Of a stretch of 64,000 bases of DNA, positions 8,961 to 17,156 are shown one piece after another. The position numbers and the translations under genes were made by a program. Every line of letters starts with the position of its first letter. The stretch's first letter is position 1. The notes below the pieces were generated by a model. The model worked only from the letters and a program-made list of their open reading frames with translations. It was not told where the DNA came from and searched no databases. This stretch comes from Minwuia sp048007105 (GTDB lineage Bacteria; Pseudomonadota; Alphaproteobacteria; Minwuiales; Minwuiaceae), in assembly GCF_048007105.1 (NCBI RefSeq), contig NZ_CP180352.1, positions 558,001-622,000 on the forward strand, written 5' to 3'.

Positions 8961-9044
8961 CTCGATCTCTGCTCATCCGATCAAACGAATGAGAACAGAC
9001 CGCGCGGCCACCACCCGGAAAGTGTGTGTTCCCTGAACGCTTAC

Positions 9045-9365
9045 CGGTTCGCTGCACTTCATTTTTCTTTCCCTGATCCGCGCCGGAAAATTCCCTGTTC
9101 CCACAGGCAGGGAATCTAACCCCGGACACCGTAGTATTACGGGCACGGTGCGCTGCCCCGACGCCCGGATGGCGCCCGAAACGTTCGGATTTCCCTGTAG
9201 ATTCCCTGTAAATCAGGGAGCGCGATGCAAGAGACGGTTTCTCGGGAGACTGCGGACACCACCATCCGGCCTCCCAAGATCCCATGCCCGAACCAGGCTT
9301 CGGCGGAGACAGACCGCGCAGGGTTCGGCGAATTGACCTGACAGGCCGGAAACGCCGCTGCTAGC
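9045..9365. other. Intergenic stretch with clustered TTCCCTG motifs
   Basis: Between the IS66 end and the caspase-like gene I see no gene. The motif TTCCCTG or its complement occurs about six times between 9066 and 9220, with one more just inside the IS66 end near 9029. These copies are unevenly spaced and occur in both orientations. Confidence 0.5.
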
Positions 9366-10727
9366 ATGGCGGACAGGACCCCGTTTGACCTGACGTTTCC
9401 TGGAGGGCGCTTGTCCGACCGGAACATCGCGAGTGTTGGCGGCGCATGCCGCCCTGTGGACGGGGACGGCTTCCGGCGTCTCGTGGCTTCCATCGTCTTC
9501 GCGCTCGCCCTGCTCCTCGGCGGCGCGGCGGCTGCGGAGACGCGCGTGGCGCTGGTGATCGGCAATGCCGACTACGGCGCGATGGGGCGGCTGAAGAACC
9601 CGGTCAACGATGCGCGGCTGATGGCCCAGACGCTGCGCGACGTCGGCTTCCGCGTGATCGAACTGATCGACGCCGACCAGCAGGAGATGAAGCGCAGCGT
9701 GCGCGATTTCGGCCGCTGGTTGCGTCGCGCCGGCCCCGAGGGCGTGGCGCTGTTCTACTATGCCGGACACGGCGTTCAGGTCGCGGGCCGGAACTACCTG
9801 CTGCCGGTCGAGGCGCAGATCCTGGCCGAGGGCGACGTCGACATCGAATCCGTCGCCGCCGACAGCATCCTCGAGCAGATGGAGCACGCGAACACCGGCG
9901 TGAACATCGTCATCCTCGACGCCTGCCGGAACAACCCGTTCCAGCAGGGCTTCCGCTCGGCGAGCCGGGGGCTGGCGCGGATGGAGGCGCCGACGGGCAG
10001 CTACATCGCCTATTCGACGGCGCCGGGTCAGCTGGCGATGGACGGGGACGGCCCCAACAGCCCGTTCACGCTCTCGCTGGCCAACGCCATGCAGCGGCCC
10101 GGCCTGAGCATCGAGCGCGTCTTCAAGACGGTCCGGCGGGAGGTCGCGGGCCTGTCCGAAGAACGGCAGATCCCGTGGTCATCGTCGTCCCTGATCGGCG
10201 AGTTCTCCTTCCGCGGCGGCTCGGCTACGGCTACAGCGCCGCAGGGTTCCGGAGCAACCCCGAGCGGCGTCGCGTCTGCCGCAAGCGGGCAGACCCGCCC
10301 GGCTTCGCCACCTGTCACCGTTGTGGCGCCACCCGCCAGCAAGAAGGGCAGCCTGCCGCATCTCTCGCAGGTACCGCCGACCCGGCGCACGGCCATGGAC
10401 GGGCTGTGGCTTCTGGCCGCGAACAACATCCCCTACCAGATCGAAGCCGGGCGGATCTTCGCCATGGCCGAGTACATGCACCTCCTGATCTTCCCCGTCG
10501 AAGCGTATGACGTGGTGGTCCGGGACGTGACGCAGACCGGTCCGGGCCAGCTTGCCGGGCAGGACCTCGCCCTGCTCGGCCCCTGGACCGGGCGGCTGCA
10601 AGCGGACGGGACGATGACGATTTCGGTTCAGGGCGCTCTGGGACCGTTCAACAGCATCCTGACGCCGATCAGGATAACCGATCCTCAATGGTTCGCAGAG
10701 GTGGTCTCGTCGCTGTCCGGCGGGTAG
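9366..10727 (+). CDS. Exported caspase-like (peptidase C14) protein
   Basis: A 453-aa protein with a caspase/metacaspase p20 domain over roughly residues 58-290. The catalytic pair is visible: H in YYAGHGVQV and C in ILDACRNNPF. Related bacterial orthocaspases cleave after basic or other residues and take part in stress responses or defence, but most have unknown substrates. A hydrophobic stretch (LVASIVFALALLLGGAAAA) just before the domain looks like a signal peptide, so the enzyme is probably periplasmic. The annotated ATG leaves a long N-region; an in-frame TTG at 9411, preceded by GGAGGG, may be the true start. After a linker rich in P/S/T/A (residues 290-350) comes a C-terminal domain of about 100 aa that I do not recognise. 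Confidence 0.88.
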   Translation: MADRTPFDLTFPGGRLSDRNIASVGGACRPVDGDGFRRLVASIVFALALLLGGAAAAETRVALVIGNADYGAMGRLKNPVNDARLMAQTLRDVGFRVIELIDADQQEMKRSVRDFGRWLRRAGPEGVALFYYAGHGVQVAGRNYLLPVEAQILAEGDVDIESVAADSILEQMEHANTGVNIVILDACRNNPFQQGFRSASRGLARMEAPTGSYIAYSTAPGQLAMDGDGPNSPFTLSLANAMQRPGLSIERVFKTVRREVAGLSEERQIPWSSSSLIGEFSFRGGSATATAPQGSGATPSGVASAASGQTRPASPPVTVVAPPASKKGSLPHLSQVPPTRRTAMDGLWLLAANNIPYQIEAGRIFAMAEYMHLLIFPVEAYDVVVRDVTQTGPGQLAGQDLALLGPWTGRLQADGTMTISVQGALGPFNSILTPIRITDPQWFAEVVSSLSGG

Positions 10728-10775
10728 CGATTTCCTGCGACCAAGGGCAGGCCTGTGCGCGCGGGCGTCCGGAGG

Positions 10776-12029
10776 TTACCGCGAAGGCGGCTCCGGGTCC
10801 GGAATGCGCGGCACATGGGCCGACAGACCCGTGGCCTCCCGCACCAGATACCTGTCGCGGCCGGGCGCAGCGGCCAGCAGCAGCGCCAGCGGCATGCCGG
10901 CGCCATCGAGCGTTGCCGGGAAGGAGACGAGCGGGCCGCCAAGCGCAGTCCACGGGGTCAGATAGGACTGGTCCCCGGTCGTGGCGAAGCCGGCAGGCGC
11001 CGCGCCCGGTACCGGACAGGCGAGGATCAGGTCGACATCCCCAACGTCCGCCCAGAACCGGGTGCGGGCTTCGGCCAGCCAGCCTGCCGCCTCCTGCGCC
11101 CGCTCCGGCGCCTGCGCCGCGCCTTCGGACAGCCCCGCCCTGAAGCGGGGCTGCAGCCGCTCTTCCCTGCCGCGCAGCCGCGGCGCCAGATGCTCGTTCA
11201 TTTCGTGGACCATGACGGCGCGGTGCTCGCGGATCAGCCTGCCGAAGGAAACCGGTGTTCCGATGTCGCGAACCTCGTGACCGCGCCCCGAGAAGACATG
11301 CCGGACAGTCTCCAGCGCCGCCAGCATCGCAGGCTCGGGCGATTGTTCGGGCGGCAGCAACACGCCGATCCGCAGGGATGCCCCCGGCGAAGGCCCGGCG
11401 GCGGACGGAATCTCGAACGCCTGCGCCAGCACCGAGAAGACCCGCGTCAGCCATGCAGCCGTCTTCGCTATCACACCGACCGCATCGAAGCTGGGGGACA
11501 GCGGCGCCACGCCGGTCCTCGGCAGGACGCCCAGACCGGGCTTGTAGGCATAAGCGCCGCAATAGGCCGCGGGCCGGCACAGCGAACCGGCGGTCTGGGT
11601 GCCCAGCGCGAACGGCACTTCGCCGGCGCCGACGGCGGCGCCCGAACCGCTGCTCGAACCGCCGGGACTGTGCGCCGGGTTGTAGGGATTGACCGTCGTG
11701 GTCGGGTCGACGAAGGCGAATTCCGTCGTCCGGGTCTTGCCGACCGGCACGGCCCCGGCGCCCCGCAACGCCGCGACGACGTCGGAATCCGATTCCGCGG
11801 GTGGCGCGTCGGCGAAGGCCGCGCTGCCGAACCGCGTCGGCTGTCCGCGCACGTCGATGATGTCCTTGACCCCGAAGGGCACGCCGCCCAGCGGCCCGTC
11901 CGCGACCGCCCCGGGGGCCCTGAGGACGTTCGGCCCCTCCAGATGCGCCCAGGCGTCCAGCCGCGGCTCCCAAAGCGCGCGGGCCGCAAGATGGTCGTCG
12001 ATCGTGAACCGTTCCGCCCGGTCTGCCAT
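10776..12029 (-). CDS. Amidase signature family enzyme
   Basis: A 417-aa hydrolase of the amidase signature (AS) family, which cleaves amide bonds with a Ser-cisSer-Lys triad. The triad elements are present: K in GVPFGVKDIID, the glycine/serine-rich loop SPGGSSSGSGAAVGAG with the cis-Ser, and the nucleophile in ALGTQTAGSLCRPA. The length is a little short for the family (usually 450-500), the C-terminal part being compact. No signal peptide. It is divergent from a TRAP transporter, with a perfect inverted repeat between them, so it may hydrolyse an amide taken up by that transporter and share its regulator. The closest functional class (aliphatic amidase, allophanate hydrolase-like, or GatA paralogue) cannot be decided. 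No GatB/C partner is nearby. Confidence 0.88.
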   Translation of the reverse strand: MADRAERFTIDDHLAARALWEPRLDAWAHLEGPNVLRAPGAVADGPLGGVPFGVKDIIDVRGQPTRFGSAAFADAPPAESDSDVVAALRGAGAVPVGKTRTTEFAFVDPTTTVNPYNPAHSPGGSSSGSGAAVGAGEVPFALGTQTAGSLCRPAAYCGAYAYKPGLGVLPRTGVAPLSPSFDAVGVIAKTAAWLTRVFSVLAQAFEIPSAAGPSPGASLRIGVLLPPEQSPEPAMLAALETVRHVFSGRGHEVRDIGTPVSFGRLIREHRAVMVHEMNEHLAPRLRGREERLQPRFRAGLSEGAAQAPERAQEAAGWLAEARTRFWADVGDVDLILACPVPGAAPAGFATTGDQSYLTPWTALGGPLVSFPATLDGAGMPLALLLAAAPGRDRYLVREATGLSAHVPRIPDPEPPSR

Positions 12030-12101
12030 ACCGCCTCACCCCTTCATTCCGGCGCCACTGCCGCGCCTCCTGCCGGCCCCGGAAACTGGCACGCATATCG
12101 C

Positions 12102-12123
12102 AGTAAGTAAAAAGTTACTTACT
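12102..12123. promoter_or_regulatory. Perfect 9-bp inverted repeat, likely operator
   Basis: AGTAAGTAA (12102-12110) and TTACTTACT (12115-12123) are exact reverse complements around a 4-base spacer. The site is AT-rich inside GC-rich DNA and lies 73 bases upstream of the amidase start and about 107 upstream of the TRAP binding-protein start, between divergent genes. The size and symmetry fit a TetR- or GntR-type operator controlling one or both directions. The regulator is not in the immediate neighbourhood. Confidence 0.65.
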
Positions 12124-12229
12124 AGTTGGCCACCCAGGCGCTCCTGTCGACCGATCTCTGCTCAGGAAACGCCCACACGGTCAGATCAGCGCCCAAAAAT
12201 TGAGCGCGCAGGGAGACGAGGAGAACGCA

Positions 12230-13273
12230 ATGATCAACACCTTTCATACCAGCACAGCAGCAGCCATCCGGCGCGGAAAATCAAGGGTCGTCGGCACGCT
12301 GGCCGCCGCAGCCGTGGCAGGCCTCGCGGCCTTCGCCCAGCCGGCTGTCGCGGACGCGGCCGAACTCAAGATCCTGTCCAGCTTCAATTCCACCCAGAAG
12401 CCGACCTTTGCGGTGCTCGAACGCTACATCGAGAATGTCGGCAAGATCGGCGGCGACACCGTGACCTTCGTCGTCAGCGGGCCCGAGGTGGTGCCGATCT
12501 TCGAACAGCTGCAGCCGGTATCGTCCGGCGTCTTCGACGCGCTCTACACCCATCCGGTATTCCATGCCGGCGAGGGCGGCCTCGCCCTGACCGTCGATGC
12601 CATCGCCGTCGATCCGATTGCCCGGCGCGCCTCGGGCGTCTGGGACTATGTCGACAACTTCTACCAGCAGAAGCATGGTCTTAAGATGGTCGCCATGATG
12701 TCGGTGAGCATGTACGGCTATCATCTGTTCACCAAGGAGCCACTCTCGGATGCGGGCGATCTGGCCGGCCGCAAGGTGCGCGGCACCCCCACCTATCACG
12801 GCGTCATCCGCGCCCTCGGCGCCGAACCCGTCGTCCTGCCGGGCTCGGAAATCTACTCGGCGCTGCAGAAGGGCATTGTCGATGGCGCGGGCTGGCCGGC
12901 TGCCGGCATGGTTTCGATGAAGCACTACGAGGTCGCGAACTACCGTCTGCGGCCGACCTTCGGCGCGGCGACGCAGCCGGTCTTCATCAACCTCGACAGC
13001 TGGAACGGCCTCACCAACGCCGAGAAGTCGGTGCTACTGGAGGCCGGCAAGCTGACCGAACTCGAGATGCCCTGGATCGGCAACCAGATCCAGGCCGAAG
13101 AGGACACCAGGCTGGACGAACTGGGCGTCGAGGTGCAGCAGCTTCCCGCAGATGTCGCGGCGAAGGTCCAGACCGCCTTCATCGAGAGCATCTGGGAGCT
13201 TGGCACCGGGTGTTGCGGCGAGGCGGCCGCGGAGTTGCGCGGCATCGCGCTGAAGGCCGGGCTGACGCAGTAG
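12230..13273 (+). CDS. TRAP transporter substrate-binding protein (DctP family)
   Basis: Periplasmic solute receptor of a tripartite ATP-independent transporter. A long signal peptide (about 45 residues, with LAAAAVAGLAAFAQPAVADA) precedes the mature protein AELKILSSFNSTQKPTFAVL. The DctP fold is recognisable in LAGRKVRGTPTYHGVIRALG, VVLPGSEIYSALQKGIVDGA, and the C-terminal helices. The ATG at 12230 is chosen over an upstream TTG because GAGGAG sits 6 bases before it. It heads a set followed by the small and large membrane subunits on the same strand. The substrate is probably a carboxylate or related organic acid, perhaps released by the divergent amidase; that is inference. Confidence 0.93.
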   Translation: MINTFHTSTAAAIRRGKSRVVGTLAAAAVAGLAAFAQPAVADAAELKILSSFNSTQKPTFAVLERYIENVGKIGGDTVTFVVSGPEVVPIFEQLQPVSSGVFDALYTHPVFHAGEGGLALTVDAIAVDPIARRASGVWDYVDNFYQQKHGLKMVAMMSVSMYGYHLFTKEPLSDAGDLAGRKVRGTPTYHGVIRALGAEPVVLPGSEIYSALQKGIVDGAGWPAAGMVSMKHYEVANYRLRPTFGAATQPVFINLDSWNGLTNAEKSVLLEAGKLTELEMPWIGNQIQAEEDTRLDELGVEVQQLPADVAAKVQTAFIESIWELGTGCCGEAAAELRGIALKAGLTQ

Positions 13274-13319
13274 GGGATGCATCTGTGACGGTCGTTCAAC
13301 ACGCCGACGGCCGGTTCCG

Positions 13320-13859
13320 GTGACGGGCCCGCTTCGGCCATTCGGATCGGCGGTGCTCGGGCTTCTCTGGGGCCTGCGCACCGCCGGATTCGTTCTGGCC
13401 AGGCTGGCCCTGGCGGCCATCGCGGCGACATACAGTCTCGAGGTCGTCTGCCGCTACCTCTTCGACGCGCCGACATCCTGGTCGGCCGATCTGGTTTCCT
13501 ACCTGCTCTGCGTTCTGGTCTTCACCATGATGCCACAGGTCACCGCCTCGGGGTCCCAGGTGGCGGTCACCGTCATCGTCGATGCCCTTTCCGAGCGGCG
13601 GCGCGAGATCCTCATGCGCGTGATCCACATCCTCGGCTTCCTCGCCTGCGCGGCAATGGGCTACTTCGCCTTCGGCGAGACGACCCGGCAGATACTCCGC
13701 GACATCCAGATTCTGGCCACCAACCCGGTTCCGAAGTGGTGGATCTCGATCTGGATCGGCATCGGCTTCGCGCTCTCGGCGCTCGAGTTCCTCAGGCTTG
13801 CAGTCACGGGCGGCGGCAGCCCGGACCGGCCCGGCGACGCCACACCGGCCGGAGGCTGA
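13320..13859 (+). CDS. TRAP transporter small permease (DctQ family)
   Basis: A 179-aa membrane protein with four predicted transmembrane helices (about 20-45, 57-75, 100-120 and 140-160), the standard DctQ layout. The core LVSYLLCVLVFTMMPQVTAS and the preceding YSLEVVCRYLFDAPTSWSAD match the family pattern (V..RY.f..s..W..E). It binds the large permease in the inner membrane. A GTG start at 13320 is used; no strong Shine-Dalgarno is visible. It sits 46 bases after the receptor gene and 3 bases before the large permease. Confidence 0.9.
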   Translation: MTGPLRPFGSAVLGLLWGLRTAGFVLARLALAAIAATYSLEVVCRYLFDAPTSWSADLVSYLLCVLVFTMMPQVTASGSQVAVTVIVDALSERRREILMRVIHILGFLACAAMGYFAFGETTRQILRDIQILATNPVPKWWISIWIGIGFALSALEFLRLAVTGGGSPDRPGDATPAGG

Positions 13860-13862
13860 CCG

Positions 13863-15173
13863 GTGGAATGGTGGGTGACATTGCTGATCGCAGGCGGGCT
13901 CCTGCTCGGCCTGTTCTTTTCGGGAATCCCGATCTTCCTGGCTTTCCTTCTCATCAATGTCGGCGGCGTGGTCGTGTTCCTGGGACCCAACGCCTTCGGC
14001 ATGGTGGTGAACTCGGTATTCGACACGACGACCACGGCGACGCTGACGGCCATCCCGCTGTTCGTGCTGATGGGCGAGATCCTGTTCCGGTCCGGTTCCA
14101 CCAACGTCCTGTTCGACGCGATTGACAGCCTGATCGGCCGTGTCCGTGGCCGCCAGTATGTGCTGGCCATGTCGCTCGCCACGGTGTTCGGTGCGCTGTC
14201 GGGATCGAACATGGCCGTCGCGGCGATGATGGGGCGGACGGTCTATCCGGTCATGCGCGACCGGGGCTACGATTCCAGGCTGTCCATCGGCGTCATCCTG
14301 GCCGGCGCCAGCCTGGCCCCGATCATCCCGCCCAGCGTGCTGGCGATCATCATCGCCACGCTCGCGAACGCATCGGTCGCGGGGCTGCTGGTGGCCGGGA
14401 TCCTGCCCGGGCTGCTCATCTCGGTCCTGTGTCTGGGCTACGCGCTGATCCGGTGCACCATGAACCCGGCACTGGCGCCGAGCGTGGCAGCCGACACCGG
14501 TAACGGGATCCCGTCCGAATCCGCGCTGCGGCAGGTGCTGAAGTGCACGCCCTTCCTGACGATCATCGCGTCGGTGATGGGCTTCATCCTCACCGGCGTC
14601 GCGACACCATCCGAATCGGCGGCGACCGGCGTGGTCGGCGCGCTGGTCACCGCAGCCATCTTCCGCCGCCTGTCGCTGCGCATGATCTGGGAGAGCCTGG
14701 GGCAGGCGGCGATAATCGCCAGCATGATCCTTGTGATCATGGCGACCTCCACGATGTTCAGCCAGCTGCTCGCCTTCAGCGGCGCCACCCGTCAGCTGGC
14801 CTCGATCGTGCTGGAATCCGACATGGCGCCGGGCCTGATCCTGCTCATGATGATGGTCGTCGTGTTCGTGTTCTGCATGTTCATCGACCAGGTGGCGCTG
14901 ATGCTGGTGATCATCCCCATCTACCTGCCGGTCGTGGAGGCGCTGCAGTTCGACCCGATGTGGTTCTGGCTGCTGATGCTGCTCAACGTCGTGATCGGCG
15001 GCATCACCCCTCCGTTCGGCTACGCGATGTTCGCTTTCAAGGGAGTCGTCCCGGACGTCGATCTGCGGGTCATATTCGGCGCGAGCCTGCCCATCGTCGC
15101 GATCTTCCTGATCGCGATGATCATCATCTACCTGATCCCGTCGATCGCGACCTTCCTGCCCGGCCTGCTCTGA
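13863..15173 (+). CDS. TRAP transporter large permease (DctM family)
   Basis: A 436-aa inner-membrane protein with about 12 hydrophobic helices, the sodium-coupled transport subunit of the TRAP system. Family hallmarks are visible: ALSGSNMAVAAMMGRTVYPV, LAPIIPPSVLAIII, and near the end GGITPPFGYAMFAFKGV. It begins with GTG at 13863 behind GGAGG in the end of the upstream gene. With the two preceding genes it forms a complete TRAP transporter. It converges with the Baeyer-Villiger monooxygenase gene, only 28 bases away. Confidence 0.93.
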   Translation: MEWWVTLLIAGGLLLGLFFSGIPIFLAFLLINVGGVVVFLGPNAFGMVVNSVFDTTTTATLTAIPLFVLMGEILFRSGSTNVLFDAIDSLIGRVRGRQYVLAMSLATVFGALSGSNMAVAAMMGRTVYPVMRDRGYDSRLSIGVILAGASLAPIIPPSVLAIIIATLANASVAGLLVAGILPGLLISVLCLGYALIRCTMNPALAPSVAADTGNGIPSESALRQVLKCTPFLTIIASVMGFILTGVATPSESAATGVVGALVTAAIFRRLSLRMIWESLGQAAIIASMILVIMATSTMFSQLLAFSGATRQLASIVLESDMAPGLILLMMMVVVFVFCMFIDQVALMLVIIPIYLPVVEALQFDPMWFWLLMLLNVVIGGITPPFGYAMFAFKGVVPDVDLRVIFGASLPIVAIFLIAMIIIYLIPSIATFLPGLL

Positions 15174-15201
15174 GCCCGGGCAGCCGGCGCCGCGCGCCCG
15201 G

Positions 15202-17121
15202 TTATCCGGCCTTGCGGTCTTCCGTGACGAACTCGTCGAGCTTCGCCTCGCGGGTCATGCCGAACAGGTCCACGTTCCGGTAGGGGAAGTTGACGGTCAC
15301 GCGCCCCTTGGAGTTTCGGTAGTAGGTCTGCATGCCCGGATGGGTCCAGACCATGTTCTCGTGGGCCTTCTCGACATCGGCGTTGTAGGCGTCGTGGACG
15401 TCCTTGCGGACCTCCGCCGCACCGATCCCCTTCCGGTTCATCTTCCGCAGCAGATCCATGATGTAGTTGATCTGCATCTCGATCACGAACAGCAGGCTGC
15501 CACCATGGCCGGGCTGCGTGTTCGGGCCGTAGAGGATGAAGTAGTTCGGGAAGCCGGGCACCAGCGTGCCCATGTAGGCCCGGGCGTCGTCATCGTCCCA
15601 GACCTGGCGCAGGGACTTGCCGTCGCGTCCGCGCGCCTCGTAGGTGTTGATGAAGCGCAGCACGTCGAAACCCGTGCCGATGATCAGCACGTCGGCGTCG
15701 CGCCGCTCGCCGTCCTCGGTGACCAGGCTGCTGCCCTCGACCTTCTCGATCCGCTCGGTGACCAGTTCGACCTTCGGGTTGCGCAGCATCCGGTACCAGC
15801 CATTGTCCATCAGCATGCGCTTGCCGAAGGGCGGATAGGGCGGCACGACCTTCTCGAACAGGTCCTGACGGTCGCCCAGCTGGTCGCGGATGTACTTGGT
15901 GAAGTACTTCCGGTGGCCGTCATTGATGGCATTGAGCGAGCGCTCCTTGTCCGGCCAGTCGGGGTCCTTCTGCAGCGCGGTGTGCACCCGGTCGTTGAAG
16001 GTCCAGCCCAGCCGGCAGCGGTACCAGGCCTGATAGAGCGGCACTTCCTGGATCAGGAAGCGCAGCGCGTCCGGCACCGGCTTCCGGAAATGCGGGAAGG
16101 GCGCGGCCCAGTGCAACGAGCGCTGGTAGATGGTCAGCGATTCGACGGTGTTCTGGATCTCCGGGCAGATCTGCATGGCGCTGGCGCCGTTGCCGATGAT
16201 CGCCACGCGCTTGCCCTTCAGATCGAGATCCTCGGGCCAGCGGGAGGTGTGGAACGAGGTGCCCTCGAAATCGTCGATGCCCGGAATGTCAGGATAGACC
16301 GGCGGATTGAAGATGCCGGCGGCGCTGACCACGACATTGGCGTACTCGACCAACTCGCGGCCCGACGGATCGCGCGTCGTCACCTTCCAGAGCTGACGGT
16401 CCTCCTGCCACTCGGTGGAGACGACCTCGGTCTGGAAGCGGATGTGATCGCGCAGGCCGAAATGGTCGGCGACATGGTTCATGTAGGCCTTCAGCTCGTC
16501 GCGCAGCGCAAAGAACTTCGACCAGTCCCACATCACGAAGGAGAAGGAATAGAGGTGGTTCGGCGTGTCGACGCCGGCCCCCGGATAACGGTTCTCCAGC
16601 CAGACGCCCCCGACCTCGGCATTGCGCTCGATCATCTCGAAGGGGATGCCGGCGGCCTTCAGGTGGACCGCCATGCACATGCCAGATGCGCCGGCGCCGA
16701 TGACCAGCGCGCGGAAGCCCTCGGGCACGTCGACAGGCTCTTCCTCGACCGGACGCAGACCGAGCTGCGCCTTCGTCATCTCGCCGTATTCCTCCGGCAC
16801 CGGCTCGCCCATGGAGATCGACAGCATCTTCACCAGCAGATCCGGCTCCGGGTCGGGAATCGCGATCGGCTTGCCCGCACGCCAGTCCAGGATCGCCTTC
16901 AGCGAGGCGTCGCGGACCTCCTTCTGAAGTTCCTCGGGCAGACCGCCGCTGTCATTGTCGTCCAGGCCCTGACCGCGCGAGGGGCGATATCGCGGCTCCA
17001 GCCAGCCCAGATCGCCGGTGAGCTGCACCAGCACCATCAGAAGCGTCGGAATATTGGCGACCTCGACCGCCTCCTCGAACAGGCCCCGTTCGTCCGTTCC
17101 CGTTTTCGCCGTCGATGACAT
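15202..17121 (-). CDS. Baeyer-Villiger monooxygenase, HAPMO-like
   Basis: A 639-aa FAD/NADPH enzyme that would insert oxygen next to a ketone to give an ester or lactone. The first Rossmann motif is GAGASG (142-147), the Baeyer-Villiger fingerprint FEGTSFHTSRWP is at 285-296, and the second nucleotide motif GNGASA is at 310-315. The 135-residue N-terminal extension and the length resemble the 4-hydroxyacetophenone monooxygenase (HAPMO) subgroup rather than short cyclohexanone-type enzymes. AGGAGGT at 17127-17133 fixes the ATG at 17121; the open frame upstream of it is read-through. It is last in a co-directional set with an SDR, an acyl-CoA synthetase and a TRAP transporter, suggesting alcohol to ketone to ester oxidation of an imported compound. 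The substrate is unknown. Confidence 0.92.
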   Translation of the reverse strand: MSSTAKTGTDERGLFEEAVEVANIPTLLMVLVQLTGDLGWLEPRYRPSRGQGLDDNDSGGLPEELQKEVRDASLKAILDWRAGKPIAIPDPEPDLLVKMLSISMGEPVPEEYGEMTKAQLGLRPVEEEPVDVPEGFRALVIGAGASGMCMAVHLKAAGIPFEMIERNAEVGGVWLENRYPGAGVDTPNHLYSFSFVMWDWSKFFALRDELKAYMNHVADHFGLRDHIRFQTEVVSTEWQEDRQLWKVTTRDPSGRELVEYANVVVSAAGIFNPPVYPDIPGIDDFEGTSFHTSRWPEDLDLKGKRVAIIGNGASAMQICPEIQNTVESLTIYQRSLHWAAPFPHFRKPVPDALRFLIQEVPLYQAWYRCRLGWTFNDRVHTALQKDPDWPDKERSLNAINDGHRKYFTKYIRDQLGDRQDLFEKVVPPYPPFGKRMLMDNGWYRMLRNPKVELVTERIEKVEGSSLVTEDGERRDADVLIIGTGFDVLRFINTYEARGRDGKSLRQVWDDDDARAYMGTLVPGFPNYFILYGPNTQPGHGGSLLFVIEMQINYIMDLLRKMNRKGIGAAEVRKDVHDAYNADVEKAHENMVWTHPGMQTYYRNSKGRVTVNFPYRNVDLFGMTREAKLDEFVTEDRKAG

Positions 17122-17156
17122 GTCACTACCTCCTGATACGTTCGTTCTGCGCTGCG

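Larger units (their letters stand above)
7706..9044 (-). mobile_element. Degenerate IS66-family insertion sequence
   Basis: Remnants of the three IS66 genes tnpA, tnpB and tnpC lie in the standard order on the minus strand. The 5' terminus is visible at 9044, where the minus strand begins GTAAGCGTTCAGG, the typical IS66 end. At the other side the element is cut off inside tnpC at about 7706, where it abuts a fragment of IS3-family orfB in opposite orientation. No second terminal repeat is present, so the element is truncated and immobile. Confidence 0.85.

Noticed and set aside
15340..17118. Plus-strand frame of 592 codons
   Set aside because: Antisense of the Baeyer-Villiger monooxygenase, which has all its motifs.
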